From Blautia glucerasea (GTDB lineage: Bacteria; Bacillota; Clostridia; Lachnospirales; Lachnospiraceae), in NCBI RefSeq assembly GCF_020537505.1, contig NZ_JAJBMO010000004.1:1-64000 (forward strand): DNA of 64,000 bases. Direction: 5' to 3'. Of the stretch, positions 9,346-17,226 are shown one piece after another (the stretch's first letter is position 1; each line of letters starts with the position of its first letter). The notes below the pieces were generated by a model. The model saw nothing but the letters and a program-made list of their open reading frames with translations, ran no database searches and had not been told where the DNA came from. A program made the translations under genes and the position numbers.

Positions 9346-9445
9346 GTTTTATCCCCTTTTCTATCCCATATGGTATTTCCAATTCTTTACATTATAGCTT
9401 CTTTTTTCTCCTTTTTCTACCCCAAAGCACATTTCTGCTGACTTC

Positions 9446-10210
9446 TTATTTCGTCACGATCAGCGTACTGTAGCCATCATCCCGAAGCCGCTGCTCCATG
9501 CGGATGGCATTGTCCAGCTGCAAAAATGCCCCCACCTGTACCTTATAAAATTCACCATCCTGTAAAATATATGCCGGATAGCCTTTTTCCTGAAGCATAT
9601 ACAGCATCCGGTCTGCATTCTCCCGTTTGCGGAAAACACCGGTCTGCACACGGTAGTACATCGGCTCCTCGCCTTGCTGCTGATCCAGTGTTCCAAGGAT
9701 TGCACCGGCAATAGCCCGGGCAATCTCCTCATTCTTTTCATCATACATTTTATTGTCTTCATCAGAATTTATAAATCCAGTCTCAATAAGAAGTGCCGGC
9801 ATTTTTGTTTTTCGCAGCACAACAAGACCTGGTCTTGCCTGAACTCCGATTTCCCGAAAGCCCAGTTCCCCTAATGCCCCTACAATGTTCTGCGCCATCT
9901 CATATTTGATTCCGCTTTTGTCATAAACCAGCACTTCCACTCCGTTATACTGGTTCACCTCAGGACTGCTGTTCCTGTGAAACGAAATAAAATAATCCAC
10001 CTTCGCCTCATTTGCCAGTTTTGCCCTCTCAAATGGAGAAATATAATCGTCTGTAGTTCTTGTATATAAAACTTCAATTCCGTTTTCAGACAAAATCCTT
10101 CCTACATCCATAGCCAGAGCAAGGTTGTCGTCTTTTTCCCTACGGCCTTTATATACGGCACCTGGATCGTTTCCGCCATGCCCGGCGTCAATCATAATAG
10201 AATACGGCAT
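9446..10210 (-). CDS. N-acetylmuramoyl-L-alanine amidase with SPOR domain
   Basis: 254 aa. An Amidase_3 zinc hydrolase fold covers about residues 1-175: metal ligands are visible in MIDAGHGGNDPG and ISFHRNS, and the catalytic glutamate in LLIETGF. A C-terminal SPOR-like repeat (YYRVQTGVF and FYKVQVGAF) should bind denuded glycan strands. There is no signal peptide, as in the spore-cortex/CwlD-related or mother-cell amidases. I use the ATG at 10210 (GGAAGGAAA upstream); an in-frame TTG 18 bases earlier is unlikely. This is the last host gene before attL. Confidence 0.88.
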   Translation of the reverse strand: MPYSIMIDAGHGGNDPGAVYKGRREKDDNLALAMDVGRILSENGIEVLYTRTTDDYISPFERAKLANEAKVDYFISFHRNSSPEVNQYNGVEVLVYDKSGIKYEMAQNIVGALGELGFREIGVQARPGLVVLRKTKMPALLIETGFINSDEDNKMYDEKNEEIARAIAGAILGTLDQQQGEEPMYYRVQTGVFRKRENADRMLYMLQEKGYPAYILQDGEFYKVQVGAFLQLDNAIRMEQRLRDDGYSTLIVTK

Positions 10211-10254
10211 GTCAAATTTTCCTTCCAAAATACTATTTCTCTATTAGAATATGT

Positions 10255-10277
10255 AAAAAAATACCAAAAGCAACTTG
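10255..10277. other. Prophage attachment site attL
   Basis: Seven A residues, T, a purine and CCAAAAGCAACTTG form a 23-base segment that recurs at 51742-51764 with one difference (A10263 versus G51750). It lies 31 bases beyond the integrase stop. The outer flank is host sequence and the inner flank is phage. Confidence 0.85.
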
Positions 10278-10308
10278 GTAATTGGTGTTATGTTATTTTT
10301 CCTTGATT

Positions 10309-11607
10309 TTACGCGGTTTCTGAGGTTCTCAACCTGTTGCCAACTGTTGCCAGAATCGCTGCGTTTTTTTGACCTAGCGTGGATTCCTTTTTATGGCGCT
10401 CTTTCAGATAAATGTTCTCTGTTGTGGTATGATATTTATGTCCGACATCAGAACTGATATCTGTTAAGTTGATTCCGCGCTCATACATCATTGTGACATA
10501 TGATTTTCTGCCTGCATGGCTTGGTTTATATGGCAGATTTGCAGCACGGCAAAAAACTCTATACCTCTTTGCCATATCCGGCTGCGGGATGAGGGTATTC
10601 CTAAAACTTGAGCAAATGAACTTGCTGTCAATGCCCTGCTGCTCGTTTCGGTGTTTCATTTCTTTCAGCCAATACAGTGCCGCGTCATTCAGTTCAATTA
10701 CTCGGCGGCTGTTCTCGGTCTTCGGAGTGCTGGGTTCGCTTACCATCATCCCCGCTTCATAATCCTTGTACAGGGCGTGAGTCTTATTAATATGAAACAA
10801 TCCTTTCTCAAAATCCACATCATCCCAGGTTGCCTCAATGATTTCCCCGATTCTCATACCTGAAAAAATCTGAAATAACATAATTGCACTGAACCGGTAT
10901 TTGCATCTTGTCCTCCAAAACCGCTCTGATGCGTCCCATAACTGCAATATCTCTTCGTCGCTCCATGCGTCCGTTTCGTGAGTACGTTTTGTACTACATA
11001 AATTCGTGTTTATCTTGACATATGAAAAATAGTTTCTTAATATAATATCATGTGCGACAGCATACTCAAAAACCATTGACATTGCGCTTTTGATATGACT
11101 CATAGTGGATTTGCTCAATTCCTTTTTGTAGAGCGAATTAATGAACTCCTGGCATTCCGGTAACCTCACGTCCGCAATACGTGACTGCCCGAATGCCGAA
11201 TTTTTTACGTGATTTTCATACATCCCGTAATATCCGCTCTGCGTCTGGCCCTTGACCCCCTCTTTTCGGCTCTTTAACCATTTCTGCATAACATCCGCAA
11301 CCGTGATGTTTTCACTATTGGCGTCTGTAATTGCATCGTATGCAGCCTGCTGAAATCTCTGCTCTACCTCCTCGCGTGTATTACATACAATCTGATGACG
11401 CTTGCCATCTTTTGAATATCTCGCCGGCAGTACACAGTAATACTGTGTAACGCCGCCTTTTTGCCTTTCCGTAATCTTCGGCGTTATAACGCTGTTCTCC
11501 ATCAATACCTCCTGAATCTCCAGCATTTTCGCCGCTTTCATGTCATCTGCAGTAATTTTACCAGATTTTACCAACATTTCCAATAATTTATCGCTAACGT
11601 TTGCCAT
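10309..11607 (-). CDS. int: Tyrosine-type site-specific integrase
   Basis: 432 aa. The N-terminus has an arm-binding-like region, then a core-binding SAM-like domain (about 100-190) and a C-terminal catalytic domain (about 220-420). Active-site residues are recognisable: Arg in SGMRIGEI, the H-x-x-R box as HAGRKSYVT, a second His in DVGHKYHT and Tyr in ENIYLKERH. I start at ATG 11607 (GGAGGGAAGG upstream) rather than 69 bases earlier. It catalyses integration and excision at the flanking 23-bp repeats. Its own 3' end holds two TGTTGCCA copies that also occur next to attR. Confidence 0.93.
   Translation of the reverse strand: MANVSDKLLEMLVKSGKITADDMKAAKMLEIQEVLMENSVITPKITERQKGGVTQYYCVLPARYSKDGKRHQIVCNTREEVEQRFQQAAYDAITDANSENITVADVMQKWLKSRKEGVKGQTQSGYYGMYENHVKNSAFGQSRIADVRLPECQEFINSLYKKELSKSTMSHIKSAMSMVFEYAVAHDIILRNYFSYVKINTNLCSTKRTHETDAWSDEEILQLWDASERFWRTRCKYRFSAIMLFQIFSGMRIGEIIEATWDDVDFEKGLFHINKTHALYKDYEAGMMVSEPSTPKTENSRRVIELNDAALYWLKEMKHRNEQQGIDSKFICSSFRNTLIPQPDMAKRYRVFCRAANLPYKPSHAGRKSYVTMMYERGINLTDISSDVGHKYHTTTENIYLKERHKKESTLGQKNAAILATVGNRLRTSETA
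10335..10352 (+). repeat. Paired TGTTGCCA repeats, candidate integrase arm sites (left)
   Basis: TGTTGCCA occurs at 10335-10342 and 10345-10352, inside the 3' end of the integrase gene and about 60 bases from attL. An equivalent pair is at 51681-51699 beside attR. Paired direct repeats on both arms are typical of arm-type integrase binding sites; the role is inferred. Confidence 0.45.
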
Positions 11608-11636
11608 ATTGCCTTCCCTCCGTATTCGTGTTTGAA

Positions 11637-11674
11637 GGCAATATGCTGGATTTTTTGAAAAACGATAAAACGGC
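11637..11674 (-). promoter_or_regulatory. Phage dispersed element, copy 1 (before integrase)
   Basis: A variant copy: core CAATATG at 11639-11645 (plus strand) followed by the A-rich tract ending AAAACGGC. On the minus strand it lies about 32 bases before the integrase start, between a terminator and that gene. Confidence 0.5.
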
Positions 11675-11681
11675 AAAAAAA

Positions 11682-11710
11682 TTTAAAAAAAAGAGAGGTT
11701 TCCCTCTCTT
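11682..11710 (-). terminator. Terminator of the lysis genes
   Basis: AAGAGAGG-TTT-CCCTCTCTT forms a stem at 11691-11710, with a run of T on the minus strand beyond it. It ends the long structural/lysis transcript just past the endolysin stop. Confidence 0.85.
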
Positions 11711-11729
11711 GAAAAACACCTCCCGGCGC

Positions 11730-12653
11730 TTATAACCGTTTTACACAGTCAATCTTAATATTAATCCATCCCGCGCCGCTCTTCAGATAACCCCAATCCC
11801 CGGATGTTTTAGTAATTGTGAAAATGCCTCTTCCGGTATAACCCAAAACGCCGGCGTTGATGCTGGCTGCTTTTCGGATTCTCAGATACTTACTCGTCAC
11901 CTGTACCTGGAATGAACCATCTGCGGCAGCGGCCTTTTTATGTGTATAGACCTTCTTTCCAGCGCTGTCAAAAACGGAATACCCCTCCGGGCAATTCGCC
12001 TTCGCATTTTCCAGAACTCTATACGCCCCAATCTGTGACGCTGCTTTGTTCCATGCGGTTCTCACTCGGTATAATTGACCGGATGCGGCTGGGGCTGCCG
12101 GCGTAGTATTGGCAGCTGTCAATTTCGCTTTGAATTTCTCCCACTCTCCCGGGTGGATTTTATCACACCATGGGTTCGGGCAGATTTTGCCGTTTACATC
12201 GTAGTGCCTGATTACGTGTTCGGCGTCAATGTCCAGTTCTTTCATGAGTTTTTTAATTAATTCAATTGCCGCATTAACGGTTTTATCTTCAAAGTACCAG
12301 TCAGTATCCCAGTCTCCCAAACTCTCAACGTTTTTCTTTTTAACACATAATTCAATTCCAATTGAATTTGCATTTGTGCACTTTTGGTAAAACGCCCCGC
12401 CATACTGCGTCTGACGGTCTCCGCCGCAATGCCAGCTGTAATGCGTGTAATAGTCGTTACACTGCCAGATGTCACCGTTGAACCCAACAAATAAATCGGC
12501 GCTGGCGTGCCTGTTAATGTTCTTGAAAAACTCTGTATTATTTTTCGCATCTCCAAGGGCGCCCACATAATGTACCACGATATATTTGATATCGGCTTTT
12601 GTTCTATGTAATGCGGTATGATTTATGTTAGTGATATTTTTGTTAATCGTCAT
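11730..12653 (-). CDS. Phage endolysin, N-acetylmuramoyl-L-alanine amidase (Amidase_2)
   Basis: 307 aa. An N-terminal amidase_2/PGRP zinc amidase covers about residues 15-165, with ligand positions in VVHYVG, the Trp/His-rich HYSWHCGG and VIRHYDV, and the final CPNPWC. It is followed by a SPOR-like segment (LYRVRTAW, about 190-235) and an SH3_3-like domain (KYLRIRKAASINAGVLG, about 250-305) for wall binding. I start at ATG 12653 with GGAAGG eight bases upstream; a GTG nine bases earlier is in frame. It cleaves the glycan-peptide bond at lysis, after holin action by the upstream gene. Confidence 0.92.
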   Translation of the reverse strand: MTINKNITNINHTALHRTKADIKYIVVHYVGALGDAKNNTEFFKNINRHASADLFVGFNGDIWQCNDYYTHYSWHCGGDRQTQYGGAFYQKCTNANSIGIELCVKKKNVESLGDWDTDWYFEDKTVNAAIELIKKLMKELDIDAEHVIRHYDVNGKICPNPWCDKIHPGEWEKFKAKLTAANTTPAAPAASGQLYRVRTAWNKAASQIGAYRVLENAKANCPEGYSVFDSAGKKVYTHKKAAAADGSFQVQVTSKYLRIRKAASINAGVLGYTGRGIFTITKTSGDWGYLKSGAGWINIKIDCVKRL

Positions 12654-12711
12654 CTTTTTCACCTTCCTTTAAATATAGTAAGGGGCGGCAAAACCGCCCC
12701 CCCTTGGCGCC

Positions 12712-13155
12712 TCACTCGGCGCCCTTCTCCTCGTTGTCTACCTCTGGCAATCCGGTTTTCATTGATATCAGGATTGACGCCAGACAGGCCAACGCGGCTG
12801 TACTAAGTATTGTTTTCCAATCTACGGCAGATATAACCACACTCGCAGGTATGAGAGGCGCCGCAACCTGTCCAAAAGTTTTTATGCATCGTATAAGGGC
12901 CGCTTTCCACCACGGCATACTCTTATCCTTGATTTCAGGCAATCCGGCCAGACTCGTGATGATTGATGCCACACCAGCACACAGCGCCATACCAATCATC
13001 AGCCGAAAATCTACTGCTGAAATTGTAGCACCTGCCGGAATAAGACCAATAGCAGCACACAGAACAGTCTTTAATGCCCTGATTCCTGCTGCCTTGCACC
13101 ACTGCCCGGATTTAGTTTTCAGCCAGGCGTTAAATTTTGCTTTTAATTTCTCCAT
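12712..13155 (-). CDS. Holin (r1t-like) with internal duplication
   Basis: 147 aa with four hydrophobic helices. The sequence is an evident tandem duplication. Residues about 22-75 (IRALKT, LIPAG, ISAVDF, GLPE) and about 86-138 (IRCIKT, LIPAS, ISAVDW, GLPE) align over their whole length. This pattern and the position directly before the amidase gene fit the phage r1t-type holin family. It would form membrane lesions that release the endolysin. Confidence 0.75.
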   Translation of the reverse strand: MEKLKAKFNAWLKTKSGQWCKAAGIRALKTVLCAAIGLIPAGATISAVDFRLMIGMALCAGVASIITSLAGLPEIKDKSMPWWKAALIRCIKTFGQVAAPLIPASVVISAVDWKTILSTAALACLASILISMKTGLPEVDNEEKGAE

Positions 13156-13158
13156 CTC

Positions 13159-13305
13159 TTACACCTCCTCCACAAAACCTTCACCTGTGATGATTTTGTA
13201 CTCTTCTTTTGTTATCCACATTTTATCCACCGCATCATGCACCCGGGATTTGCTCCACAATCCGCGGTCGTAGAATCTTTTTACAGTGCCAAATTTTTTA
13301 CTCAT
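13159..13305 (-). CDS. XkdX-family small phage protein
   Basis: A 48-residue protein (MSKKFGTVKRFYDRGLWSKS, then HDAVDKMWITKEEYKIITGE). Small proteins with a YDxGLW-like start and a WITKEEYxxITG ending are the XkdX family, found between tail fibre and holin genes in many Firmicutes phages. The role is unknown. The ATG at 13305 has GGAGGG upstream, and the holin start follows the stop by three bases. Confidence 0.85.
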   Translation of the reverse strand: MSKKFGTVKRFYDRGLWSKSRVHDAVDKMWITKEEYKIITGEGFVEEV

Positions 13306-13321
13306 TTTTTTACCCTCCTTT

Positions 13322-13594
13322 TTAGTTCTCGAGGTCGGTATCTGTCATCATGGCCAGATACTCAAGGTCGGCAGAAATCTTTTCCACCTTTGCAGACACT
13401 CGCTCTAATTTCGCCTCGGTTGTCTCCGGCTCGGTCTCTATGAGCTCAGAAGTCTCGGTGTATTCTCTGCAGCTTCCCAACGGGTCTATCGCCTCAACAT
13501 AACGGATGCCGTTTCTTTCAATATAGAACCCGCTGTCTGAGGCGGTTTTGGTATAGTTTTTGTCGTCTATTTTGACAGTTTCTGAAATAATCAT
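13322..13594 (-). CDS. Hypothetical phage tail-region protein
   Basis: 90 aa, acidic. The N-terminal half looks beta-rich (IDDKNYTKT, FYIERNGIRYVEAIDP). The C-terminal half is a likely helix or coiled coil (ETTEAKLERVSAKVEKISADLEYL-type heptads). It sits between the fibre gene and xkdX and could be a fibre chaperone or accessory protein; no family is recognised. Confidence 0.6.
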   Translation of the reverse strand: MIISETVKIDDKNYTKTASDSGFYIERNGIRYVEAIDPLGSCREYTETSELIETEPETTEAKLERVSAKVEKISADLEYLAMMTDTDLEN

Positions 13595-13609
13595 AATAAA
13601 AAATCCTCC

Positions 13610-14899
13610 TTATACTCCTTTAATATATTCTGCTAGTCTCGTCCAGTTTGTCGTCTGCTTCCATTCATCGGCCAGGGCGGCAGGGACTAGGATTTCCAGG
13701 TCAGAACTAGCCACGTTAAATATCGTTGCATCTTGCATTGTCGGCACTGCCTTACAATGCGTCAGGTTAACAGTTTTTAGACTCCAACAACCGGATAATG
13801 CGCCTGAATAAAAAATCTTTACATTCCCAAGAAAAGAAATTTTCTCTAAACTCTTGCAGTTCCTGCAAAATTCATTCGGAATATACGCGATACCTGCATT
13901 TACGACAATTTCACTGATTGCATTATCGTAAGCGACAGCTCCTTCTTGCGGGTTTACGATGTTTTTAAAATTTAGTCTTTTCAACGCATTACACTGATAG
14001 ATTGCATTCTGCTCTAGATTTTGGACACTCACCGGGAGTGAAATGGTTCTTAGGCAGCTGCACATATTAAATGCGCTGTACGGTATAGCCTCAACTCCTG
14101 ACGGAATTGTCATAAACTCAATTGATGAGCATTTAAAACATTCATCAGCCAGTGCCGTTATCCCTTGGTTCATAGATACACTATGTAATGCATAATTCTT
14201 GAGGAATATGCCCTTGTTAAATTTCGTAACCCTATCTCCAATATATACCTTTCTCAGTGTATTACATCCCTCGGAAGTGTCTATGGAATCTATGCTAATT
14301 AGAGGTAGTGCGTTTGCTCCAAATAAAAGGTCACAATCCTCATCAATTGTCAGTGTAATTGTGTATCGTCCCGGCTGGTTATAAATGTGAGTAGAAGAGA
14401 CATCACTAGAGACTGCCGCTGACCGCTCATTCTTTCCATCTCCCCAATCAATCAGCACACCTGACGCTTTAGTCTGCGAAAATCTCACACGAATATCGCG
14501 TCTCTCTAAAACTTCAATCTCCAGCCTCGTCGCCCCGTCATCGGTCGTATACAATGCCCCAATGTCTGCCATTTCAGCATTGGCTTTAACCTCCTCCAGG
14601 GTGTAATTCCACCCCTGAAACACCAGCCCGGAATGTTCCGGCGGCGTTGGTAATGTCGTCAACGCCTTCGCCTCTGCCTCGGTATATGAGGCAATCAGGG
14701 TTCCGTCATAATCAAAAAAATTAACATCTTTCTCTTTGATTTCTTCTGCCGGTGCACTGCCTCCGCCTGTCTGTATGCTGTCAATCTCTGATACAAAACC
14801 GGCGGGGAATGCCAATTTGTCTTTTTTTTCCGTTTTTTTTCTGATTGAATCGGCAATAGATGTGAGGGATGTTTCCTGAACTGTTAAAATATTGCTCAT
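13610..14899 (-). CDS. Tail fibre / receptor-binding protein with BspA-type leucine-rich repeats
   Basis: 429 aa. The N-terminus (MSNILTVQETSLTSIADSIR, then a Gly-rich hinge near residue 50) is typical of gut-phage tail fibres. A short InlB/PKD-like stretch follows. Residues about 190-400 are BspA-type LRR_5 repeats (CNTLRKVYIGDRVTKFNKG, FKCSSIEFMTIPSGVEAIP, CKSLEKISFLGNVKIFYSG). LRR_5 domains are common on gut bacterial surfaces, so a phage copy suggests host-surface or mucus attachment. Its stop and the preceding gene share bases at 14899. Confidence 0.75.
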   Translation of the reverse strand: MSNILTVQETSLTSIADSIRKKTEKKDKLAFPAGFVSEIDSIQTGGGSAPAEEIKEKDVNFFDYDGTLIASYTEAEAKALTTLPTPPEHSGLVFQGWNYTLEEVKANAEMADIGALYTTDDGATRLEIEVLERRDIRVRFSQTKASGVLIDWGDGKNERSAAVSSDVSSTHIYNQPGRYTITLTIDEDCDLLFGANALPLISIDSIDTSEGCNTLRKVYIGDRVTKFNKGIFLKNYALHSVSMNQGITALADECFKCSSIEFMTIPSGVEAIPYSAFNMCSCLRTISLPVSVQNLEQNAIYQCNALKRLNFKNIVNPQEGAVAYDNAISEIVVNAGIAYIPNEFCRNCKSLEKISFLGNVKIFYSGALSGCWSLKTVNLTHCKAVPTMQDATIFNVASSDLEILVPAALADEWKQTTNWTRLAEYIKGV

Positions 14900-15522
14900 T
14901 AATATACTCCCTCCTCTGCTGCGGTCATCACGATGTCAATCTGTGTGCTGCCGTCGTAGCTGTATCGTTTGCCGTTAATCGTGATATTTAAAGCCTGTGC
15001 CGGTTCTGGTGTTACCGGTTCCGGGATTTCTACGGTAACGGGGTTTTTGCCGTCGTATGTATATGTAGTTGTTCCATACTTGATTGTCAGGACCTGGTTA
15101 TCCGTTACTGCCGGAATCGTGAGGGTTACAGCCTCTGCTCCGGTGTATGTGTACTCCTGGTCTCCAATTGTAATTGTCAGCGGCTCGGATGCTGCCGGGG
15201 TGCTGCCTCCGCCGGTATTGATTGGAATCTCAATTGCGGTCTTGCCGTCATATGTATATGCAGTTCCGTTTACTGTAATTGTGAGTGTCTGCAGTGAGAC
15301 TGTACCGCCTCCACCGCCAGAACCACCTGACAGAAATGCGATTAATGCATCGGCAATGTTTACCGCTTCGCCGGCGCTGTTTAAAAACTCGCCTGTCATC
15401 GGCGCAATCGTATCCATATTATATCTTTCTCCGGTTTTGACTCCACCGCTCAGCGCATCAACCCAATTCACTGGCTCGCCGGCTGAATTTAATATCGTTC
15501 CATTTTTTGGCATCATACTCAT
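14899..15522 (-). CDS. Tail-associated repeat protein (YTYDGK repeats)
   Basis: 207 aa. After an N-terminal segment (NSAGEPVNWVDALSGG, repeated as NSAGEAVNIADAL) and a Gly-rich linker come four beta-type repeats: LTITVNGTAYTYDGK, LTITIGDQEYTYTGA, LTIKYGTTTYTYDGK and LNITINGKRYSYDGS, spaced about 35-40 residues. It probably forms a fibre shaft or baseplate appendage. AAGGAGG precedes the ATG. A dispersed phage element and a terminator lie immediately upstream, so this gene heads its own transcription unit. Confidence 0.65.
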   Translation of the reverse strand: MSMMPKNGTILNSAGEPVNWVDALSGGVKTGERYNMDTIAPMTGEFLNSAGEAVNIADALIAFLSGGSGGGGGTVSLQTLTITVNGTAYTYDGKTAIEIPINTGGGSTPAASEPLTITIGDQEYTYTGAEAVTLTIPAVTDNQVLTIKYGTTTYTYDGKNPVTVEIPEPVTPEPAQALNITINGKRYSYDGSTQIDIVMTAAEEGVY

Positions 15523-15556
15523 TGTTTTATGCCTCCTTGTAGTTTTCTTCCTTATA

Positions 15557-15591
15557 GTTAATATGACAAATCCTCCGAAAAATAAAAATCG
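15557..15591 (-). promoter_or_regulatory. Phage dispersed element, copy 2
   Basis: Exact core TAATATG (15559-15565, plus strand) with the A-rich tract ending AAAAATCG. It lies 35 bases before the tail repeat-protein gene and directly after a terminator, the position expected of a promoter. Confidence 0.6.
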
Positions 15592-15610
15592 CCCCGGATT
15601 GCTCCGGGGC
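15584..15610 (-). terminator. Terminator inside the tail module
   Basis: GCCCCGGA-GCAAT-CCGGGGC stem on the minus strand followed by GATTTTTATTTTT. It follows the 111-aa gene and separates the baseplate genes from the fibre genes. Confidence 0.8.
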
Positions 15611-15614
15611 TTGG

Positions 15615-15950
15615 TTAGTCATCATGCATCATATGTGAAACGCCTGCCGCCGTGAGGGCTCGGCGCTGGTCCTCTTTTGTTTTTTGCGCCGCCTTTAATG
15701 CCGCGTGCATATCGCCGTTGCAGTGGGCGGACGGGATTCTACTAATGGCAGTGGCTGTACTGATTGATAAATCTAGCGCACCATCTAACGATTTCAGAAT
15801 TATCAATTGTAGCGCTTCTTGCCGCTCTTCCCTCTCTTTGCGCTCTTTCTCGTGTTTTTCTGTCATACTCTTTACAATGCCAAACGCAGCAGAAACCGCA
15901 CCGATAATGCTGCAAATTATTGTAATTGCCGTAATAAATAACTGTTCCAT
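15615..15950 (-). CDS. Small phage membrane protein with coiled coil
   Basis: 111 aa. One N-terminal membrane helix (about residues 5-27) is followed by a highly charged coiled coil (HEKERKEREERQ, about 32-45) and a soluble tail. The layout resembles XhlA-type or holin-accessory proteins, but I cannot assign a family. It directly follows the 420-aa baseplate gene (one shared base) and is followed by a terminator. Confidence 0.55.
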   Translation of the reverse strand: MEQLFITAITIICSIIGAVSAAFGIVKSMTEKHEKERKEREERQEALQLIILKSLDGALDLSISTATAISRIPSAHCNGDMHAALKAAQKTKEDQRRALTAAGVSHMMHDD

Positions 15951-17212
15951 TATGCCTCCCCGCCTGCTTTCTCTAACTGCAGGTGAATAATTTTGTAATC
16001 ATATCTTCCATTACTGTCTTTCTCGGTTGATTGCCCGATTGCATATAAAATGCCGTTTTTCTCATCTATCCAATACTGCCCGGGTTCATTGAAATAATCC
16101 GGGGCAATATCGTAATCACCCAATGCAGGTATGCCGTTTTCAGCCGTCCATTCATAGTCAAAATTGCTTGCACCCTCCGGTGTTGTTCCTCTGAATAGAA
16201 AGCCGATTTTGTCGGTGCTCCGTCTCCTGAGCAGATAGTAGTAACCGCCATAATAAAATACGTTTTCCGGGATAGTGTCCAGAGTTGAGTTATTATAACC
16301 ATCTTGATTATACAGTGTGCTTGTCGCTGTTTTTGGCTTTACGGTTAGATACTGCTTACTGTTATGTATTGAATAATATGTAACATAATCTCCAGCCATA
16401 TAGAACCGGCGGGCCTTCTCCGCGCTCGTGTAATTGATAATTCGCTGATTGCTGCTCATCAAATCCCGGATATATGTACCGTCTAGCGCCCTTTCGGTGA
16501 TTTTTCCGTATGCGTTAGGACCGCTGCCGCTGATATATGCACTCTCTGCACACACCATTGACTCACCGCATACCGCCAGCACCGCATACCCAGTATCCGT
16601 TACCAGTTTTCCATCTTTGATATATGCCAGCATTGGCGGGCGGGATACGGTCTCGGCCTGCTCCGCTCCCTCTATGTAACCCATAGGAAAATGCATTGGA
16701 ATCATTCCGCCCCCGCCGTTAAAATTCGGGCGGTTAGGGTGAGCGGACAAATAATTTGACATCTTTGAAAAAATGCTGCCCCATTGTTCCTCGGTATCGG
16801 TCAGCTCCGGGGCGAATGTGTGACAAATAAAACTTTCAGCAGTTTCCCCGCCCTCTATATACCAGGCGGTCTCACTTTCCACAATTGCGCCATCATTTAA
16901 CACGTGCACACCGTAAAGCGGCGTATCGTTCCATAGAAATGATGCGCTTTCATTATCATCAAGAAAATTTGAAAAAGAAACTGTAAAAATATTCTGACCG
17001 TGAACGTTGAAAAATTTTGCTTCTTTGTCGGTTCCTCGGCTGATTACATACGGGCATAACAGGCCGTTTTTAGTGAATCTATAATACCTGAGCGTTGTAT
17101 CGGCCAGCTGCTCGCTTGCTCGCTCCCAGATGAGGCGGGCGCCGTGATAAATTTGTTTGATATTATCCGGCGGCAGAATCTTTTTGCCGCCATAATACAT
17201 TGCATATTTCAT
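15950..17212 (-). CDS. Probable baseplate/tail-tip protein
   Basis: 420 aa, beta-rich, with many aromatic residues and repeated WIDEKNGILYAIG-like and KYVTYYS-like strands. The N-terminus (MKYAMYYGGKKILPP, then IKQIYHGARLIW) is typical of gut-siphophage tail-tip proteins. No enzymatic motif is seen. It lies between the hub-like protein and the fibre genes, so a structural role in the upper baseplate is likely but inferred. Confidence 0.55.
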   Translation of the reverse strand: MKYAMYYGGKKILPPDNIKQIYHGARLIWERASEQLADTTLRYYRFTKNGLLCPYVISRGTDKEAKFFNVHGQNIFTVSFSNFLDDNESASFLWNDTPLYGVHVLNDGAIVESETAWYIEGGETAESFICHTFAPELTDTEEQWGSIFSKMSNYLSAHPNRPNFNGGGGMIPMHFPMGYIEGAEQAETVSRPPMLAYIKDGKLVTDTGYAVLAVCGESMVCAESAYISGSGPNAYGKITERALDGTYIRDLMSSNQRIINYTSAEKARRFYMAGDYVTYYSIHNSKQYLTVKPKTATSTLYNQDGYNNSTLDTIPENVFYYGGYYYLLRRRSTDKIGFLFRGTTPEGASNFDYEWTAENGIPALGDYDIAPDYFNEPGQYWIDEKNGILYAIGQSTEKDSNGRYDYKIIHLQLEKAGGEA

Positions 17213-17226
17213 CTTCCCCGCCTCCT

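Noticed and set aside
10255..10277. Integration into a tRNA gene.
   Set aside because: The att core and flanks do not resemble a tRNA 3' end; the site is intergenic.
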